Shown here: positions 17,944 through 26,096 of the stretch, piece by piece
How the letters are laid out: every line of letters begins with the position of its first letter
Position numbering within the stretch: the stretch's first letter is position 1
Assembly (NCBI GenBank): GCA_944366945.1
Contig: CALVWJ010000015.1
Coordinates: 1 to 64,000 of the forward strand
Length of the DNA stretch: 64,000 nt
Source of the DNA: an uncultured Clostridia bacterium
GTDB lineage: Bacteria; Bacillota; Clostridia; Christensenellales; CAG-138
Direction: 5' to 3'
The notes under the pieces: model-generated
What the model saw: the letters and a program-made list of their open reading frames with translations, nothing else
What the model was told of the DNA's origin: nothing
Database searches by the model: none
Translations under genes and position numbers: made by a program

Positions 17944-17987
17944 TATAATAAACATAAGAGCTTCCAAGCTGTGAGGAGGATAGCGTA

Positions 17988-18743
17988 ATGGCAATCAAAC
18001 AAACTGCAGGCAGAGATTCACTTGGAACGTTTGCACCCCAATTTGCGCAGCTCAACGATGATGTGCTATTTGGCGAAGTGTGGAGCAGGGAAGCACAGCT
18101 TTCCCTGCGCGATCGCTCTTTGGTGACAGTTGTGGCGCTGCTGGCACAGGGCCTTGTTGACGCTTCATTCCAATATCACTTAACTACCGCAAAGAAGAAT
18201 GGCATTACGCGCACAGAAGTGGCGGAAATCTTGACGCATGCAGCGTTTTATGTTGGCTGGCCTAAGGCATGGGCGGCGTTTCGCATGGCAAAGGATGTTT
18301 GGGCAGAAGATGGAGCTGCGGAAGATGGAAAAACATTGCACCAGCAGGAGATGGTTTTCCCAATTGGAGCGCCGAATGACGGGTTTGCCGCTTATTTTAT
18401 TGGTCAAAGCTATTTATATCCGCTTTCAACCCATCAAGTTGGCGTATATAATGTAACATTTGAACCGGGGTGCCGCAATAACTGGCATATCCACCATGCA
18501 AAAAGTGGGGGAGGGCAGATTCTGCTTTGCCTTGCAGGGCGTGGATATTATCAAGCAGAAGGACAAGATGCGCAAGCGCTCTCTCCTGGCGATGTAATCA
18601 ATATTCCAGCAGGCGTTAAGCATTGGCATGGTGCAGCTCCAGAAAGCTGGTTTTCGCATTTAGCCATCGAAGTTCCGGGAGAAGGCACGCAAAATGAATG
18701 GTGTGAGCCAGTGGATGATGCAGCATACAAGAGCTTGAAATAA
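17988..18743 (+). CDS. Carboxymuconolactone decarboxylase-cupin fusion protein
   Basis: The 251-residue protein joins an N-terminal carboxymuconolactone-decarboxylase-like helical domain (about residues 25-105) to a C-terminal cupin (about residues 145-235). The cupin keeps a WHIHH metal motif and a PAGVKHWHG strand. The N-terminal domain has no CxxC pair, so AhpD-type peroxidase chemistry is unlikely. Similar fusions are common in gut anaerobes beside flavodoxin-like genes, as here, but the reaction is not established. It has its own promoter and leads a possible operon. Confidence 0.88.
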   Translation: MAIKQTAGRDSLGTFAPQFAQLNDDVLFGEVWSREAQLSLRDRSLVTVVALLAQGLVDASFQYHLTTAKKNGITRTEVAEILTHAAFYVGWPKAWAAFRMAKDVWAEDGAAEDGKTLHQQEMVFPIGAPNDGFAAYFIGQSYLYPLSTHQVGVYNVTFEPGCRNNWHIHHAKSGGGQILLCLAGRGYYQAEGQDAQALSPGDVINIPAGVKHWHGAAPESWFSHLAIEVPGEGTQNEWCEPVDDAAYKSLK

Positions 18744-18761
18744 AATGGGGGGAAAACGTAT

Positions 18762-19301
18762 ATGAGCAAACGTGTCATAGTTCTTTCCACCAGCCTGCGC
18801 AAGCATGGCAACTCGGATGCACTTGCGGATGCGTTCGCTAAAGGGGCAAAAGAAGCAGGGCATCAAGTGGAAAAGATCAGCCTAATCGGGAAAAAGATCG
18901 GGTTTTGCCAGGGATGCTTGGCCTGCCTAAATACGCAGCGCTGCGTTATTCATGATGATGCTGACGCTATTGTGCAGGCCATGAAAGAAGCAGATGTTCT
19001 GGCTTTTGCTACGCCGATTTATTATTATGAAATGTGCGGCCAGATGAAAACGCTGCTGGATCGCGCAAACCCGCTTTTCTCTTCAGATTACGCTTTCCGT
19101 GAAGTCTATCTTCTAACAGCTGCGGCTGAAGATGGCCAGCATGTATGGCAGCGGGCGGCAAGCGGGTTGGAAGGTTGGGTTGCATGCTTCCCCAAAGCCC
19201 GTTTTTGCGGCGCTGTTTTTGGCGGAAACGCTACAGAGGTCGGTTCAATCCAGAAAAGCGATGCTTTGCAGCGGGCATATACAGCTGGACGATCCATTTA
19301 A
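18762..19301 (+). CDS. Flavodoxin-like NAD(P)H-dependent FMN oxidoreductase
   Basis: A 179-residue protein of the flavodoxin_2/NADPH-dependent FMN reductase group: STSLRKHGNSD near residue 7 is the FMN phosphate-binding loop and ATPIYYYEMCGQMK near residue 85 the flavin-side loop. A CQGCLAC motif at about residues 48-54 is seen in many clostridial members and could bind metal or form a disulfide. It is 18 bases behind the CMD-cupin gene with a GGGGGGAAAA ribosome binding site, so the two are probably co-expressed, perhaps in redox or aromatic-compound handling (inference). Confidence 0.87.
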   Translation: MSKRVIVLSTSLRKHGNSDALADAFAKGAKEAGHQVEKISLIGKKIGFCQGCLACLNTQRCVIHDDADAIVQAMKEADVLAFATPIYYYEMCGQMKTLLDRANPLFSSDYAFREVYLLTAAAEDGQHVWQRAASGLEGWVACFPKARFCGAVFGGNATEVGSIQKSDALQRAYTAGRSI

Positions 19302-19370
19302 ATGCGCTTGAAAGGGCATCCTTGCCGCAAAAGCAGAACCTCCAGGTGCGGATGGAAAGGATGAAGCATC

Positions 19371-19925
19371 ATGAAACAGCTTGAAACGGAACGGTTGATT
19401 CTGCGCCCATGGCAGGAGCAGGATGCAGAAGCAGTGTTTTCTTCTTATGGGCAATCCCAGGTTGTAGGCCCGGCGGCTGGATGGAAACCGCATGATACGA
19501 TTGAGGAAACACGCGCTATTTTGAAAAGCTTTATGGAAAAAAATGAAACCTGGGCGGTTACACTCCGCCTAGATGGGCGTTTGATCGGATCTTTTGGCTT
19601 GCATCCAGATCCTATGCGCGGAAGAGAGGTCAAAGCACGCCAGCTGGGGTATGTCCTTGCGGAGGATATGTGGGGTCATGGCTATGCAACGGAGGCGGCA
19701 AAGCGTGTTATTGCGTTTGCATTTGATGAATTGAGGCTTGAGGTGTTAAGCGTTATACATTATCCGTTCAATATACGTTCGCGCAGGGTGATTGAAAAAT
19801 GTGGATTTCAATATGAAGGGATGCTGCGCCGGACACATCGGCGTTACGATGATGTGCTTCTTGATTCCTGCTGTTATTCCATGATGCGAGAAGAATACTA
19901 TGCAGCTCGAGGGAATGCGCTGTGA
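19371..19925 (+). CDS. GNAT-family N-acetyltransferase (RimJ/RimL type)
   Basis: The 184-residue protein begins with LETERLILRPW, the standard opening of RimJ/RimL-like acetyltransferases. It has the acetyl-CoA-binding region DMWGHGYATEAAKRVIAFAF near residue 100 and HYPFNIRSRRVIEKCGF near residue 130. It would acetylate an amino group on a protein or small molecule; the target is unknown. A GTGA overlap links it to the next gene. Confidence 0.9.
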   Translation: MKQLETERLILRPWQEQDAEAVFSSYGQSQVVGPAAGWKPHDTIEETRAILKSFMEKNETWAVTLRLDGRLIGSFGLHPDPMRGREVKARQLGYVLAEDMWGHGYATEAAKRVIAFAFDELRLEVLSVIHYPFNIRSRRVIEKCGFQYEGMLRRTHRRYDDVLLDSCCYSMMREEYYAARGNAL

Positions 19926-21013
19926 AGGCCAAAGTGCAACGTGTTTCGTTCAAGAACGCAAAGCGCATCATTGCAATCAGCGATGTGCATGGAAATGGCC
20001 ACCTACTAAAAAAGCTACTGCAGCGCATTCGGTTTTGTGAAACGGATCGGCTTGTGCTGTTGGGTGACCATATCGAAAAAGGAAGAGAAAGCCTCGACAC
20101 GCTGCGTTTTATCAAAAGCCTTTGCGCTGCTGGAAATGCCTATGCTTTGCAGGGAAATTGCGATACGATTTGGGAAGATTTAAAAGCAAAGCGATATTAT
20201 GGCATAAATCTTGTGCAGTATATGGATTGGCGCAAGGATTCTCTTTTGTGCGATATGTGCCGAGAATTGGGGTTGGATCCGCATGCACATCCCCCAGAAG
20301 AGGTGTTTTGCAAACTTCAAGATGCTTACCAAGAGCTTTTTGCATGGCTGTCCGCGCTTCCCCAAATCATTGAAAGTGAGAACTTCATCTTTGTCCACGC
20401 AGGGTTGCAGCCTGGTGCGTTGGACGCACAGGATGCAGCTTATTGCTTGCGGCGGGATGATTTTATGCACGAGGCGCCCGCATTTAACAAGCCTGTTGTG
20501 TTTGGGCATATGCCGACGAAAAATTTCTGTGATTTTTCTTATGGCCGGCTCGTTGCCTTTCCGCTGCATGATGCGCGCCGCAACTTATTTGCGATTGATG
20601 GGGGCAACGCTGTTTCGTTTGGCGGGCAGCTTAACGCGCTGATCTTTCAAGATGGTGCGTTCTCATCCGATTGGTGCGATGACTTGCCATCGGCCATTGT
20701 ATGCCGTCCACAGCGCGAGTCCTCTGGTTGGCCCAACTCCGTCTGCTGGCAGCACAACGCGGTGCAGGTGCTCGCCGAAAGGGATGGGGAAAACCTCTGC
20801 CGGGTTTTGGACACTGGGGCTGAACTCTTTATTCCCCATGAAAAGCTTTTTATTCAAGATGGAAAAACGTGCGCATTTGACTTTACGGACTACCGGCCTC
20901 CGCTTCGAATTGGCGAAAGCGTTTCAATTGTTGAACGTTTGGGGACAACCTGCCTTATCAAGCATGCGGGCGTGTTCGGCTTGTGTGCCACGGAGTGTTT
21001 ACAGTTCGTTTGA
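19922..21013 (+). CDS. PPP-type metallophosphoesterase
   Basis: A 363-residue protein with a calcineurin-like phosphoesterase domain (about residues 15-245): ISDVHGNG, then GDHIEKG, QGNCD in place of GNHE, and FVHAGLQPG. These follow the bacterial PPP Ser/Thr phosphatase order with a few changed residues. The C-terminal 110 residues form an extra beta-rich region of unknown role. The start is GTG at 19922, overlapping the acetyltransferase stop by 4 bases. It may dephosphorylate proteins or dinucleotides. Confidence 0.82.
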   Translation: MKAKVQRVSFKNAKRIIAISDVHGNGHLLKKLLQRIRFCETDRLVLLGDHIEKGRESLDTLRFIKSLCAAGNAYALQGNCDTIWEDLKAKRYYGINLVQYMDWRKDSLLCDMCRELGLDPHAHPPEEVFCKLQDAYQELFAWLSALPQIIESENFIFVHAGLQPGALDAQDAAYCLRRDDFMHEAPAFNKPVVFGHMPTKNFCDFSYGRLVAFPLHDARRNLFAIDGGNAVSFGGQLNALIFQDGAFSSDWCDDLPSAIVCRPQRESSGWPNSVCWQHNAVQVLAERDGENLCRVLDTGAELFIPHEKLFIQDGKTCAFDFTDYRPPLRIGESVSIVERLGTTCLIKHAGVFGLCATECLQFV

Positions 21014-21032
21014 AATATCATGCTTGCAAATG

Positions 21033-21041
21033 TGGTATAAT
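21033..21041 (+). promoter_or_regulatory. Extended -10 promoter of the DUF1002 gene
   Basis: TGGTATAAT (21033-21041), a perfect extended -10 without a good -35. The leader (about 21048-21094) contains a GC-rich imperfect hairpin and a GGGAGGA ribosome binding site. Confidence 0.6.
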
Positions 21042-21094
21042 GCTGCTGTCGGAGTACTGTCCGGCAGCATGTAAACTTTTGGGAGGAATCAGAA

Positions 21095-22000
21095 ATGAGA
21101 AAAACGATGGCAGTCGCTCTGTTGCTGCTGCTTTGCATCATGCTCTTGCCGTCCGCAGCTCTTGCAGACGAGGAAGGGGAAGCCGTTTTAACCCCGGCCG
21201 AAAGCGGCGAAGTGCGGGTCACTATTGGTGCAAATCTGGATGAAACGCAGATTGCACAGATTTATAAAGACTTTGGTGTGGAGCGCGGCAGTGTTACAGA
21301 AATCACCGTAACGAATGCAGATGAACGCGCTTACCTCGAAGGCATTGCTCCAGAGCGCAAAATCGGTAGCGTTGCCCTTTCCTGCATTTACATTAAAACG
21401 CTTCCAGAAGGCGAAGGCTTAAAGATTTCTACCAACAACATCAATTGGTGCACAAGCGATATGTATACAAATGCGCTGATAACAGCTGGCATTACGGATG
21501 CCGAGGTCAAAGTAAGCGCACCGTTTGATGTTTCAGGCACAGCCGCACTTGCAGGAATCTACAAGGCATATGAGGATATCACGGGCACAACCCTTTCGGA
21601 GATTGCAAAAACGATTGGTGTTGAAGAGCTTGTAACGACAGGTGAACTTGCAGAATATATCGGGAGCGAAGAGGCCACGCAGATCGTCAATGAGCTCAAG
21701 AATATTCTGGATCAGACGCAAAACATGACGGATGATGAGGTGTGCGCTGAAATCAAAGGGATTGCGGAAGCGTATAACGTGTCCATTACAGATGCACAGG
21801 TCGATCAGCTCCTCAGCCTCTGCCGAAGCCTTGAAAAGCTGGATATTGCCCAGCTGCAGGATAAGCTGGTTTCGCTTACCAAAACGCTTGAGGGAGCTAA
21901 AAAAGTTGAGTCAAAATTGACGGAATTCGCCAATAGCATTAAGACTTTCTTCGAGAAAGTTGCAGACTTTTTTACTCGCTTGTTTGGCGGCGGTCAATGA
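21095..22000 (+). CDS. Secreted DUF1002 protein
   Basis: The 301-residue protein has a signal peptide (residues 1-25, ending ALA-DE) and then matches the DUF1002 family. Features include a GANLDETQIAQIYKDFG opening, a STNNINWCTSDMYTNALITAGI segment (near residue 130) and paired helical repeats. It ends with a helical, amphipathic tail. The family is exported in Firmicutes and has no known function. It has its own extended -10 promoter and is followed by two hairpins before pcp. Confidence 0.88.
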   Translation: MRKTMAVALLLLLCIMLLPSAALADEEGEAVLTPAESGEVRVTIGANLDETQIAQIYKDFGVERGSVTEITVTNADERAYLEGIAPERKIGSVALSCIYIKTLPEGEGLKISTNNINWCTSDMYTNALITAGITDAEVKVSAPFDVSGTAALAGIYKAYEDITGTTLSEIAKTIGVEELVTTGELAEYIGSEEATQIVNELKNILDQTQNMTDDEVCAEIKGIAEAYNVSITDAQVDQLLSLCRSLEKLDIAQLQDKLVSLTKTLEGAKKVESKLTEFANSIKTFFEKVADFFTRLFGGGQ

Positions 22001-22066
22001 GCCGGATGCGCTGATGCGTGCTTGTAGCGCATTAAAATTGGCCTTTTGAGAAGGTGGTTGCGTATC

Positions 22067-22144
22067 ATGAACTTTAGGTTGTTTTTAACATCATTGGAGC
22101 GGCGCTTGCGCGCCGCTCTTTTTTCTGGTATCGTATTTCCATGA
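22067..22144 (+). CDS. Possible 25-residue leader peptide upstream of pcp
   Basis: A short frame from ATG 22067 to TGA 22142-22144, preceded by AGAAGGTGG at a suitable distance. It is rich in Leu, Arg and Phe, runs straight through the terminator at 22097-22124, and its stop overlaps the pcp start in an ATGA. That layout would allow translational coupling or attenuation. It may also be chance, since no homologue is known to me. Confidence 0.3.
   Translation: MNFRLFLTSLERRLRAALFSGIVFP
22097..22124 (+). terminator. Terminator/attenuator between DUF1002 gene and pcp
   Basis: A 9-bp GC stem (22097-22105 with 22110-22118), 4-base loop and six T residues. It lies 17 bases before the pcp start and inside the short ORF at 22067-22144. 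Confidence 0.88.
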
Positions 22145-22767
22145 AAAAAATTCTGCTTACTGGATTTGAGCCGTTTGGCGGAGAAAAAATCAACCCATCA
22201 GAAGCTGTGCTGGAGCTCCTGCCGGATACGATTTGCGGTGTGCAGCTTTTCAAGGAACGCCTCCCGGTAACATACCGGGAAAGCTCAGCGCTGGCGCTTA
22301 ATGCGCTCCATATGTTCGCTCCCGATGCTGTAGTCATGCTCGGCCAGGCAGGCGGCAGGAATGGAATTACGCTGGAACGCCTTGCTATCAATTTGGATCA
22401 TGCGAAAGCTGCGGATAATGCCGGAGAAACGCGCATGAATGCGCTGATCCACCCGGATGCACCAGCTGCTTATTTTGCTACACTCCCGATTGATGCCATG
22501 CTGGAGGCCATGCATGCGTGCTCAATACCTTGTTCAATGTCTATATCCGCTGGTGCATTCATTTGCAACCACGTTTCGTTTGAAATGCTGCACCATCTTT
22601 ATCGCACGGGGGCAACGGTGCTGGGCGGGTTCATCCATTTGCCCTATCTGCCCGAGCAAGTAGAGGGGAAGCAAGACGTGCCTTGCATGGAGGTTTCTAT
22701 TATGCTGCAGGGGATTGTGGCTGCGCTTACTGCGCTCACTCGCGTTCTTAACAAGGGGGACGTTTAG
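22141..22767 (+). CDS. pcp: Pyroglutamyl-peptidase I
   Basis: The 208-residue cysteine peptidase begins ILLTGFEPFGGEKINPS, the pcp signature. It carries the catalytic Glu in GITLERLAIN (near residue 80), Cys in SAGAFICNHVSFE (near residue 142) and His in GGFIHLPYLPEQ (near residue 165). It removes N-terminal pyroglutamate from peptides. There is no ribosome binding site directly upstream. Instead a TGGTATCGT sequence (22126-22134) ends 6 bases before the ATG, so expression may be leaderless or coupled to the short ORF before it. The next gene follows after 2 bases. Confidence 0.95.
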   Translation: MKKILLTGFEPFGGEKINPSEAVLELLPDTICGVQLFKERLPVTYRESSALALNALHMFAPDAVVMLGQAGGRNGITLERLAINLDHAKAADNAGETRMNALIHPDAPAAYFATLPIDAMLEAMHACSIPCSMSISAGAFICNHVSFEMLHHLYRTGATVLGGFIHLPYLPEQVEGKQDVPCMEVSIMLQGIVAALTALTRVLNKGDV

Positions 22768-22769
22768 CA

Positions 22770-23933
22770 GTGCGGACTATTTCCAAGCAACAGGCAGCGC
22801 GCTTTCTCCTTTTACACCATGGGCTAATTGGTCCCTATCGCTATACGGGAAAAGATGGTGCGCTTGCTTTTATACGCAGCGTAGGTTCTATCCAATATGA
22901 TCCAGTAGATGTTTGCGGACGAAATGCCGAACTGGTTTTACAAGCCCGCGTAAAAGGATTCCACAAAGAAATGTTGCAGGAACTCCTTTACCAGGATCGA
23001 AAACTGATTGATTTTTGGGATAAATGCATGGCGATTTTTCCTGTGGAGGATTGGCCATATTTTGCGCGTAAGCGTAATGCGCCAATCTATAATGTGGAAT
23101 CGCTCGCCCCTACGCTTGACGGCGTGCGCCAAACGATTCGGGAGAATGGCCCATGTTGCTCGGAGGATATCCCAAATGGAAAAACAAAAATCCGATGGCC
23201 TTGGGGCACCGCCCCTGCGGGCAGGGCAGCGCTTGAAGCGCTGTTTTTCCAAGGGGAACTTATCATTTATAAAAAGCAAGGGACGAGAAAATACTACGAT
23301 CTTGCATCACGCCATGTCCCGAAAGGCCTGCTTACGGCCAATGACCCTAACGAAACCCTGGAAGCATATCACCAATGGATGGTCGCACGCCGCATTGGCG
23401 CCGTGGGCTTATTATGGAATCGCGCATCGGATGCTTACCTTGAAATTCAAGGGCTTGATGCGTCGGCGCGCACTGCCGCAATTGAAAGCCTTTGCGCGGA
23501 AGGCATGCTGATTCCGGTACAAGTTGAAGGGATACGTTGGCCATTTTATTTTCATGCGCAGGAACTCCCCATGCTTGAAACGGCTTGCAGCGAACGCAGG
23601 CTTATGCCGCGATGCGAATTGCTTCCACCGTTGGACAATCTCCTGTGGGATCGCAGACTTGTTGAAGCCATTTTTGGTTTTTCATATCACTGGGAAATCT
23701 ATACACCGCGTGAAAAGCGCCAATATGGCCCATATGTTTTGCCTATTTTATATGGTGAAGGATTCGTTGGGAGAGTGGAAGTGGTATGTGCACGAATGGA
23801 AAAACGGATTGAGATAAAGAGAATTTGGGCTGAACCAGGAAAACGGTTTTCACACCGCGCATTGGAAAAAACCCTTTTGCGCTTTGCACGTTTTCATGGA
23901 TATGATGATTTTAGCATGCAAATGGAAATTTGA
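22770..23933 (+). CDS. YcaQ-like crosslink-repair DNA glycosylase (winged-helix family)
   Basis: This 387-residue protein belongs to the YcaQ/AlkX (HTH_42) family. The diagnostic stretch reads IQYDPVDVCGRNAELVLQARV near residue 47, followed by several winged-helix modules and a C-terminal WDRRLVEAIFGFSYHWEIYTP region. Escherichia coli YcaQ unhooks interstrand DNA crosslinks. The start is GTG at 22770 with GGGGGAC upstream, 2 bases from the pcp stop, so the two genes share a message. Confidence 0.88.
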   Translation: MRTISKQQAARFLLLHHGLIGPYRYTGKDGALAFIRSVGSIQYDPVDVCGRNAELVLQARVKGFHKEMLQELLYQDRKLIDFWDKCMAIFPVEDWPYFARKRNAPIYNVESLAPTLDGVRQTIRENGPCCSEDIPNGKTKIRWPWGTAPAGRAALEALFFQGELIIYKKQGTRKYYDLASRHVPKGLLTANDPNETLEAYHQWMVARRIGAVGLLWNRASDAYLEIQGLDASARTAAIESLCAEGMLIPVQVEGIRWPFYFHAQELPMLETACSERRLMPRCELLPPLDNLLWDRRLVEAIFGFSYHWEIYTPREKRQYGPYVLPILYGEGFVGRVEVVCARMEKRIEIKRIWAEPGKRFSHRALEKTLLRFARFHGYDDFSMQMEI

Positions 23934-23984
23934 GGGGAACTTACGGCTTTGTTACTGCATCGCCATATGGAAGCCATAAAACCA

Positions 23985-23993
23985 TGATATACT
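23985..23993 (+). promoter_or_regulatory. Extended -10 promoter of the DUF5685 gene
   Basis: TGATATACT (23985-23993) lies about 35 bases before the DUF5685 start. The -35 is poor, as in other promoters of this window. Confidence 0.5.
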
Positions 23994-24028
23994 GAATCTC
24001 AAGATTGAGGTTGCTTGAGGAAGGCAAA

Positions 24029-24871
24029 ATGTTTGGTTATGTCGTGCCTTTGAAAAATGAATTAAAAGTGAAAGAGCTTGCGCAATATAATGCGTATTAT
24101 TGTGGGCTTTGCGCTTGCATCGGAAATCGCTTTGGAGAGCTGGCCAGACTTACGCTCAATTATGACAGCACATTTATTGCCATGCTTTTAACCAGCCTTT
24201 CCAACCGCAAACCCGGGGCATGCTTTATGCGGCATTGTGGATATAAGCCGTTTCATAAAAAGCGCCTTTTCGCACCGGATTCGGAGGCTTTGTGCTTTTC
24301 TGCTGACCTTAACCTGGCATTAGGGTGGCATAAGTTGCAGGATGACTGGCAAGATGAGCGAAAGGTATCCGCCTTTTTAGGAAAAGGCATGCTGCGGCAG
24401 GCTAATAAACGCGTAGCAGCCGAACGGCCGAATATGGTGCGTGCAATTGCTAGCGGTATTAAAGCACTTTCTGAGTTGGAGCAGGAGCATTGTGACGTGC
24501 TGGATGCGCCTGCAGATTGTTTTGCGCGTATGCTATGTGCGGCTTGTGCAGAGGCTCCGCTTTCGGATCCGCATATTCGTCCCGCATTCCAGGCATTGCT
24601 CTATAACCTGGGAAAATGGATCTATCTTTCTGATGCATGGGAAGACCGTTCACGTGACGCGCGGGAAAAAACTTACAATGTTTTTAACATTAGTGGTGCG
24701 GATGTTGCGCGCGCAGGGTTTTTGATGCACTATTCCTTAAACGAAGCGATTAAGGCATATGAATTATTGGATATTGCAGTGAACCGAGAAATATTGGATA
24801 ATATTCTATATGACGGCTGCGCCGCAAAAACGCAGATGCTGCTGGGAGGCAAATATGAACAACCCGTATAA
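24029..24871 (+). CDS. DUF5685 family protein
   Basis: The 280-residue protein starts [16 protein letters not shown] and has an early [11 protein letters not shown] cysteine motif (near residue 28), a second Cys pair ([11 protein letters not shown] near residue 67) and a helical body. This matches the DUF5685 family of Firmicutes, whose function is unknown; the cysteine pairs could bind a metal. A TTG 24 bases earlier is in frame, but GAGGAAGG at 24017-24024 fits the ATG at 24029. Its last 17 bases overlap the J-domain gene, implying coupled expression. Confidence 0.82.
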   Translation: MFGYVVPLKNELKVKELAQYNAYYCGLCACIGNRFGELARLTLNYDSTFIAMLLTSLSNRKPGACFMRHCGYKPFHKKRLFAPDSEALCFSADLNLALGWHKLQDDWQDERKVSAFLGKGMLRQANKRVAAERPNMVRAIASGIKALSELEQEHCDVLDAPADCFARMLCAACAEAPLSDPHIRPAFQALLYNLGKWIYLSDAWEDRSRDAREKTYNVFNISGADVARAGFLMHYSLNEAIKAYELLDIAVNREILDNILYDGCAAKTQMLLGGKYEQPV

Positions 24872-25481
24872 AGTGCTTGGTGTAAGCGAGGACGCTTCAC
24901 AAGAGGAGATTCGGACAGCGTATCTAAAACTTGTGAAGAAATACCATCCCGATAAATATACGGACACAGATTTAAAAGAACTCGCAAACGAAAAGCTTGT
25001 TGAAATTAACGAAGCTTATGAAGCGCTTACCAAAAAAAACGGATCTACGCAGGCTTCCGGTTCTGGAGCATATTCCAACTATGGATACAGCGGACACGGT
25101 TCTACCTATTCTGGGCCCGGTGCAGCCGACTTTGCGCGAGCGCGCGCATTCATCAACCAGAACAATCTGCAAGCAGCAAAGCAGGTCCTAGATACGATCT
25201 CTGTACGCAATGCAGAATGGTACTATTTATATGGTATCATTTATCTGCGCCAGGGATGGTATGATAGAGCAAATGAATATATTAGCCGTGCTTACCACCA
25301 AGAGCCTGGAAACCCGGAATATGCAAATGCATACAATACGCTGCGAACCACAGGTAGCCCGTATACGCGCCCGTCTGCTGGATATGATTCTTCCTGTTCG
25401 GGGTGCGATGTTTGTTCCGGCTTGCTTTGCGCTGATTGCTGCTGCGAATGCATGGGCGGGGACCTAATTCGCTGCTGCTAG
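24855..25481 (+). CDS. J-domain protein with cysteine-rich tail
   Basis: The 208-residue protein has an N-terminal J domain (about residues 3-65) with the HPD triad (KKYHPDKY), which stimulates Hsp70 ATPase. A Gly/Ser/Tyr linker and a TPR-like helical segment (about residues 90-160) follow. The tail holds ten cysteines in about 30 residues and ends [12 protein letters not shown]. Such a tail is known to me from other clostridial J proteins and might bind zinc or a membrane partner. It lacks the DnaJ G/F and C-terminal substrate domains. GGGAGG lies before the ATG at 24855, inside the DUF5685 gene. Confidence 0.88.
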   Translation: MNNPYKVLGVSEDASQEEIRTAYLKLVKKYHPDKYTDTDLKELANEKLVEINEAYEALTKKNGSTQASGSGAYSNYGYSGHGSTYSGPGAADFARARAFINQNNLQAAKQVLDTISVRNAEWYYLYGIIYLRQGWYDRANEYISRAYHQEPGNPEYANAYNTLRTTGSPYTRPSAGYDSSCSGCDVCSGLLCADCCCECMGGDLIRCC

Positions 25482-25496
25482 AGCGGAGGGAAGAAG

Positions 25497-26033
25497 ATGC
25501 TGAAGCTTTCGCCTACCAAACAGATTACTTTAAGCGCGATGTGCATCGCGCTTACGGTGCTTTCGATTTATGCTGCCGCCGTGTTGCCTACCATGCGGAT
25601 TGCAAGCTATTTCCTGTCTTCCATTTTTGTGTTTGTCCTTTGCGCAGAACATGCCTACTTGAGCGCTGTTCTAGTTTTTATCGCCTCTGCAGGCCTTGGC
25701 TTCCTGCTTCTGCCATCTAAGACGGCACTGATCCCGTATGTGTTTTTATTTGGACACTATGGGATTTTCAAAACGTTTCTTGACGCGCGCCTTTCCGACC
25801 GTTTTGTTGGCACGATACTTAAATTGCTTTATTGCAATGCTTTTTTTGCGCTTGCGGTGCTCCTTGCCGTATTCGTAATAGAATTCGATCTCACTGCATT
25901 TGGGCTTCCCATTCCGCTATGGGCGTTTGTTTTGCTGCTGCAGGCTGCTTTCCTTGTCTACGATCTTGTGTATCTGATTTGCCAAAAAATCTATATTTCT
26001 CGTATTAGGAACGCCATTATACCACGCCGTTAA
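25497..26033 (+). CDS. Predicted integral membrane protein
   Basis: The 178-residue protein has about five membrane helices and an N-terminal KLSPTKQITLSAMCIALTVL stretch resembling the start of ECF-type substrate-binding (S) proteins and other small Firmicutes membrane proteins. I do not recognise a specific family. It lies 15 bases behind the J-domain gene with a GGAGGGAAG ribosome binding site, so it probably belongs to the same unit as DUF5685 and the J protein. It ends with a basic tail (RRNAIIPRR-like), placing the C-terminus inside. Confidence 0.75.
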   Translation: MLKLSPTKQITLSAMCIALTVLSIYAAAVLPTMRIASYFLSSIFVFVLCAEHAYLSAVLVFIASAGLGFLLLPSKTALIPYVFLFGHYGIFKTFLDARLSDRFVGTILKLLYCNAFFALAVLLAVFVIEFDLTAFGLPIPLWAFVLLLQAAFLVYDLVYLICQKIYISRIRNAIIPRR

Positions 26034-26096
26034 AAGGAAATTTAACGTACTAGCGTACCCCGTATTGGGTAATACTGATATGGGGGAGGCGATTAA

